Shown here one piece after another: positions 60,724 through 64,000 of a stretch of DNA of 64,000 bases. Under the pieces are notes generated by a model, which was not told where the DNA came from, did not search any database, and saw only the letters and a list, made by a program, of their open reading frames with translations. The translations under genes were made by a program, and so were the position numbers. The stretch is from Arsenicitalea aurantiaca (lineage in GTDB: Bacteria; Pseudomonadota; Alphaproteobacteria; Rhizobiales; Devosiaceae). The stretch is taken from positions 437,765 through 501,764 of the forward strand of contig NZ_RZNJ01000001.1 of the NCBI RefSeq assembly GCF_003994485.1, given 5' to 3'. Position 1 is the stretch's first letter. Every line of letters begins with the position of its first letter.

Positions 60724-62616
60724 ATGAGTGACATAGCAAGCATGGACGCGCCGGCGAAAGCTGGGCGCGCGAGCGAACGGCACGCCTTCGAGACGATGTG
60801 GGGCGCGATGATGGTTGGGCCCGAAAGGGTCCGCTTCAGGCTCTGGGCGCCCGGGGAAAACGCCCTCAAGGTCCGGATCGAGGACGTTGAGCATCCGATG
60901 ACCCGCAAGGCCGATGGATGGTTCGAGGCGATCGTGGACGGCGTGCCGACGGGGGCGCGCTATCTCTACGTTCTCGATGATGGGTCGAGCGTGCCCGATC
61001 CGGCGGCCCGCGCGCAGGCCGGGGACGTTCACGGTCCTTCCATCGTCGTTGACCCGCACGCCTATCGCTGGCGGGCGACCGGCTGGACGGCACGGCCGTG
61101 GGAAGAGACTGTCCACTACGAATTGCATATCGGCACCTTCACGCCCGAAGGCACGTTCGAGGCGGCCATCGAAAAACTCGATCACCTGGCCGATCTGGGG
61201 ATCACCACCATCGAAATCATGCCGGTGGGCCAGTTCGAGGGCCGGCATGGCTGGGGCTATGACGGGGTGCTGATCTATGCTCCGCATCGACCCTATGGCA
61301 CGCCCGAGGCGATGAAGGCGCTGATCGATGCCGCCCATGAGCGCGGCATGAACGTGGTGCTCGACGTGATCTACAATCACTTCGGTCCGGAGGGGAATTA
61401 TCTCTCCGCCTATGCGCCCGACTTCTTCCACCCTGAGCGGCACACGCCCTGGGGCAATGCGATTGCCTATGAGAAGCGCCCGGTGCGCGAGTTCTTCATC
61501 GAGAATGCGCTCTACTGGCTCGAGGAATTCCGGCTCGACGGGCTGCGGCTCGATGCGGTCGACCACATTCATGACGAGGCCTCCGATCCCGAACTCCTGG
61601 TCGAGATCGGCCAGCGCATCCGGGCGGCCTATCCCGATCGCGCCATTCACCTCACCACCGAGGACAACCGTAACGTCACCCACTACCACGAGCGTGGCGA
61701 GCGGGGTGAAGTCGTTCTGTTCAGCGGCGAGTGGAACGACGACTTCCACAACGTTGCACACGCCATCGCAACGGGCGAGACCGAGGGCTATTACGTCGAC
61801 TTCGTGGAGAACCACTGGTGGCAGATTGCCCGCTCCCTTGCCGAAGGCTTCGCTTATCAGGGTGAACCCTCGCGGCTTCGGGATGGCGAGCCGCGCGGAT
61901 TTCCGAGCGGTCATCTGCCTCCGACGGCGTTCGTCGACTTCATCCAGAACCATGACCAGGTGGGCAACCGCGCCTTCGGGGAGCGGCTGATCGACCTTGC
62001 GGACCGCAACATGGTCGAGACGCTGCTCGCCATGCTGCTGCTATCCCCGCATATTCCGCTGCTCTTCATGGGCGAGGAATGGGGCGAGACCCGGCCCTTC
62101 GCTTTCTTCACCGATTTCAAGGGCGAACTTGCCGATGCGGTGCGCGAAGGGCGGCGCCGGGAATTTGCGAGCTTCGCGGCGTTCCACGGCGATGCCGAAA
62201 ATCTCGAGCATGTGCCCGATCCCAATGCGCAGGGCACGTTCGAGGCCTCCCGGCTCAACTGGGATTGCCTCGATACCGAAGCGGGACAGCGCTGGATGGC
62301 GCTGACCAAGCGCCTCATAAAGCTGAGGCACGAGCGGATCGTGCCCCACCTCTATGCGGTCGGGCCCAATAGCGGCACGGTGGAACAAGCCGAGGACGGG
62401 CTCGTTTCGGTCAGCTGGCGATTGACGGGAGCCGTACTGCACATGGTGGCCAATCTCGACGACGAACCACGCCGCGCCAAGACGGTGTTGGCGGGAGAAG
62501 TGGTCTATGCGACCTCCGACGAGGTGCTGAAGGGCCTTCAGGAGCGTGGCGATCTGCCCGCGCGCACCATCGTCGTTACCATTGGTGGTGAACATCAGGA
62601 TCTGGTGACCCTATGA
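60724..62616 (+). CDS. treZ: Malto-oligosyltrehalose trehalohydrolase
   Basis: A 630-residue GH13 enzyme. An N-terminal beta-sandwich (MVGPERVRFRLWAPGENALKVRIED) precedes the catalytic barrel, which shows VLDVIYNHFGPEG, nucleophile Asp in GLRLDAVDHI, the acid Glu in TTEDNRN and FIQNHDQVGNRAFG. This combination is that of TreZ, which releases trehalose from maltooligosyltrehalose. It overlaps malQ by an ATGA. treY, the partner synthase, is not in the window and may follow malQ. Confidence 0.93.
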   Translation: MSDIASMDAPAKAGRASERHAFETMWGAMMVGPERVRFRLWAPGENALKVRIEDVEHPMTRKADGWFEAIVDGVPTGARYLYVLDDGSSVPDPAARAQAGDVHGPSIVVDPHAYRWRATGWTARPWEETVHYELHIGTFTPEGTFEAAIEKLDHLADLGITTIEIMPVGQFEGRHGWGYDGVLIYAPHRPYGTPEAMKALIDAAHERGMNVVLDVIYNHFGPEGNYLSAYAPDFFHPERHTPWGNAIAYEKRPVREFFIENALYWLEEFRLDGLRLDAVDHIHDEASDPELLVEIGQRIRAAYPDRAIHLTTEDNRNVTHYHERGERGEVVLFSGEWNDDFHNVAHAIATGETEGYYVDFVENHWWQIARSLAEGFAYQGEPSRLRDGEPRGFPSGHLPPTAFVDFIQNHDQVGNRAFGERLIDLADRNMVETLLAMLLLSPHIPLLFMGEEWGETRPFAFFTDFKGELADAVREGRRREFASFAAFHGDAENLEHVPDPNAQGTFEASRLNWDCLDTEAGQRWMALTKRLIKLRHERIVPHLYAVGPNSGTVEQAEDGLVSVSWRLTGAVLHMVANLDDEPRRAKTVLAGEVVYATSDEVLKGLQERGDLPARTIVVTIGGEHQDLVTL

Positions 62617-64000
62617 ACGATACGCTCGACGCGCTCGCCTCCCGCTATCACGTGATGGGCCGGTACTGGGGGATAGACGGCACTGCCCATGACGTGCCGG
62701 AGGCGACGCGCGAGCGAATCCTTGCCGCCATGGGCATGGACGTCTCCTCGCCTGAAGCGCTCGCTCGGGCGCTGGCGGAGGCTCCCGATGACCAGCCGGT
62801 CGTGATGCAACTGAGGCCGGGCACGCGATGCTTCGTCCCGGACTGGCTCGAGGAGGGCAAATGCTGGGGTATCGCCATCCAGCTCTATGCGGTGCGCTCG
62901 GAGCGCAACTGGGGCATCGGCGACTACGCCGATCTCGCCCGTCTCGGCGCCATCGGTGCGCGGGCAGGAGCGGATTTTCTCGGTACCAACCCGTTGCACG
63001 CGCCCTTCATGGCCGATCCGAATCGGCGGAGCCCGTTCTTCCCCTCCACCAGGCGTTTCCTCAATCCGCTCTATATCGCCGTCGATGACGTGCCGGGCTT
63101 TGATCCTGCAATGGTCGATGGGGACGAGATCGCGCGGCTTCGTGCGCTCCCTGCGGTCGATTATGTGGGCGTCGCCGCCCTCAAGCGCAGCGCGCTGCGG
63201 CAGGCCTTCGATCGGTGGCGAACCCTCGACGGCTTGCCCGAGCCCTATCGCCACGCCGATTTCGAGGCCTTCCGGACGCGAGAAGGCGTGTTGCTCGAGC
63301 GCCATGGCCTTTTCGAAGCGCTCTCGGAAGCCAAGACCGCGGAGGGTCTGGGCAGTGGCTGGGAAGGGTGGCCCGAGCCGCTGCACGATCCCGAAAGCGC
63401 CGAGGTCGCTACGTTCGCAGTCGAGCATGCGGCGGAAGTGCGCTTCCATGTGTGGCTGCAGTTCCTCGCCAGCGTGCAGCTCGAAGCGGCACAGGCGGCA
63501 GCCATCGCGGCAGGCATGCGGGTCGGCCTCTATCTCGATTTCGCGGTCGGAGAGGCGCCCGACGGATCGGGCACCTGGAGCAATCCGAGCCTCTGCATGC
63601 GTGGGGTCTCGATCGGTGCGCCGCCCGATTATTTCGCGACCGACGGACAAGATTGGGGGCTCGCCCCGCTGTCGCCGGCTGCGCTCGACCGGCATCAACG
63701 GGCGCCCTTCCGCGACATGATGGCAAGCTCCATGCGCTATGCCGGCGCGCTCCGGATCGATCACGCGATGGCGCTCTGGCAGCTCTTCCTCGTCCCCCAT
63801 GGCGAGCCGCCCTCGCGCGGCACCTATGTGCGCTACCCCATCGAGGAGATGGTGGGGGTGGTGGCGCAGGCATCGCACGCCCATCGCACGGTGGTGATCG
63901 GGGAGGATCTGGGCAACGTGCCCGAAGGCTTCCGCGACCTCATGGAGATCGCGGCCATCCTCTCCTACCGCATCCTCTATTTCGAGCGGAATCCGGACGG
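62613..64000 (+). CDS. malQ: 4-alpha-glucanotransferase, 3' truncated by the window
   Basis: The frame opens at the ATG in the ATGA overlap with treZ and stays open to the last base (462 complete codons). It starts MNDTLDALASRYHVMGRYWGIDG, and the GH77 elements are plain: CWGIAIQLYAVRSERNWGIGDYADL, NPLHAPF, SPFFPSTRRFLNPLYIAVDD, the LRIDHAMAL nucleophile segment and VVIGEDLGNVP with the acid/base Glu. MalQ moves alpha-1,4-glucan segments between maltodextrins and here probably supplies long chains for the TreY/TreZ trehalose route or glycogen turnover. Typical length is about 600-700 residues, so about a third is missing. Confidence 0.92.
   Translation, partial: MNDTLDALASRYHVMGRYWGIDGTAHDVPEATRERILAAMGMDVSSPEALARALAEAPDDQPVVMQLRPGTRCFVPDWLEEGKCWGIAIQLYAVRSERNWGIGDYADLARLGAIGARAGADFLGTNPLHAPFMADPNRRSPFFPSTRRFLNPLYIAVDDVPGFDPAMVDGDEIARLRALPAVDYVGVAALKRSALRQAFDRWRTLDGLPEPYRHADFEAFRTREGVLLERHGLFEALSEAKTAEGLGSGWEGWPEPLHDPESAEVATFAVEHAAEVRFHVWLQFLASVQLEAAQAAAIAAGMRVGLYLDFAVGEAPDGSGTWSNPSLCMRGVSIGAPPDYFATDGQDWGLAPLSPAALDRHQRAPFRDMMASSMRYAGALRIDHAMALWQLFLVPHGEPPSRGTYVRYPIEEMVGVVAQASHAHRTVVIGEDLGNVPEGFRDLMEIAAILSYRILYFERNPD

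Noticed and set aside
1-64000. Insertion sequences, prophage genes, CRISPR arrays, rRNA genes or a replication origin.
   Set aside because: I found no transposase, terminase or integrase motifs, no regularly spaced repeats and no DnaA-box cluster.

Overview
This 64 kb window reads as one ordinary chromosomal stretch of a high-GC alphaproteobacterium, most likely a member of Hyphomicrobiales (rhizobia-like; a Devosia or Pelagibacterium type relative would fit, but this is inference). The reasons are the GC-rich third codon positions, the density of solute-binding-protein importers (carbohydrate ABC, ribose-type ABC, ferric-type ABC and two tripartite tricarboxylate transporters), a DUF995 protein, RpiR/LysR/LacI/AraC regulators and translationally coupled ATGA/GTGA junctions. 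I see no transposase, integrase, phage gene, rRNA or CRISPR array.

Region 1 (1-12203): two paralogous sugar-acid type cassettes lie in tandem, each with an enolase-superfamily dehydratase, two MalF/MalG-type permeases and a MalK-type ATPase. The first (cut by the window start) also carries two uncharacterised proteins and an SDR dehydrogenase. Between them sits an RpiR regulator with recurring CTACA-containing sites; the second cassette starts with its own binding protein. Region 2 (12289-12362): tRNA-Gly(CCC). Region 3 (12487-25494): a catabolic block with an RraA-type aldolase, LysR regulator, 2-keto-4-pentenoate hydratase-like protein, ThDP enzyme, a 4-oxalomesaconate hydratase (LigJ), a 4,5-dihydroxyphthalate-decarboxylase-like protein and two complete tripartite tricarboxylate transporters. 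LigJ plus the aldolase form the lower protocatechuate 4,5-cleavage/gallate route to pyruvate and oxaloacetate; no ring-cleavage dioxygenase is present.

Region 4 (25495-34784): a ferric/AfuABC-type ABC importer with a PHO-box-like site upstream, then a divergent AraC regulator and a molybdenum aldehyde oxidoreductase (small and large subunits) plus SDR. Region 5 (34785-45860): a DUF1206 membrane protein, a coherent minus-strand polysaccharide locus (UDP-glucuronate decarboxylase, GalE, membrane glycosyltransferase, DUF995 protein, UDP-glucose dehydrogenase, secreted GH26-type hydrolase), RecQ helicase and a second UDP-glucose dehydrogenase. Region 6 (45925-51662): a ribose-type ABC importer with a LacI regulator and a perfect operator palindrome inside its promoter.

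Region 7 (51758-58947): hotdog thioesterase, two small envelope proteins behind a 7-2-7 inverted repeat, a NarL-type two-component system, a secreted hypothetical protein and an ABC-2 exporter. Region 8 (59025-64000): a phospholipase-D/cardiolipin-synthase-like enzyme and a trehalose/glycogen pair, treZ and a malQ that runs off the window end. A recurring theme is a strong, nearly T-less hairpin directly after the solute-binding-protein gene in four separate transport operons.
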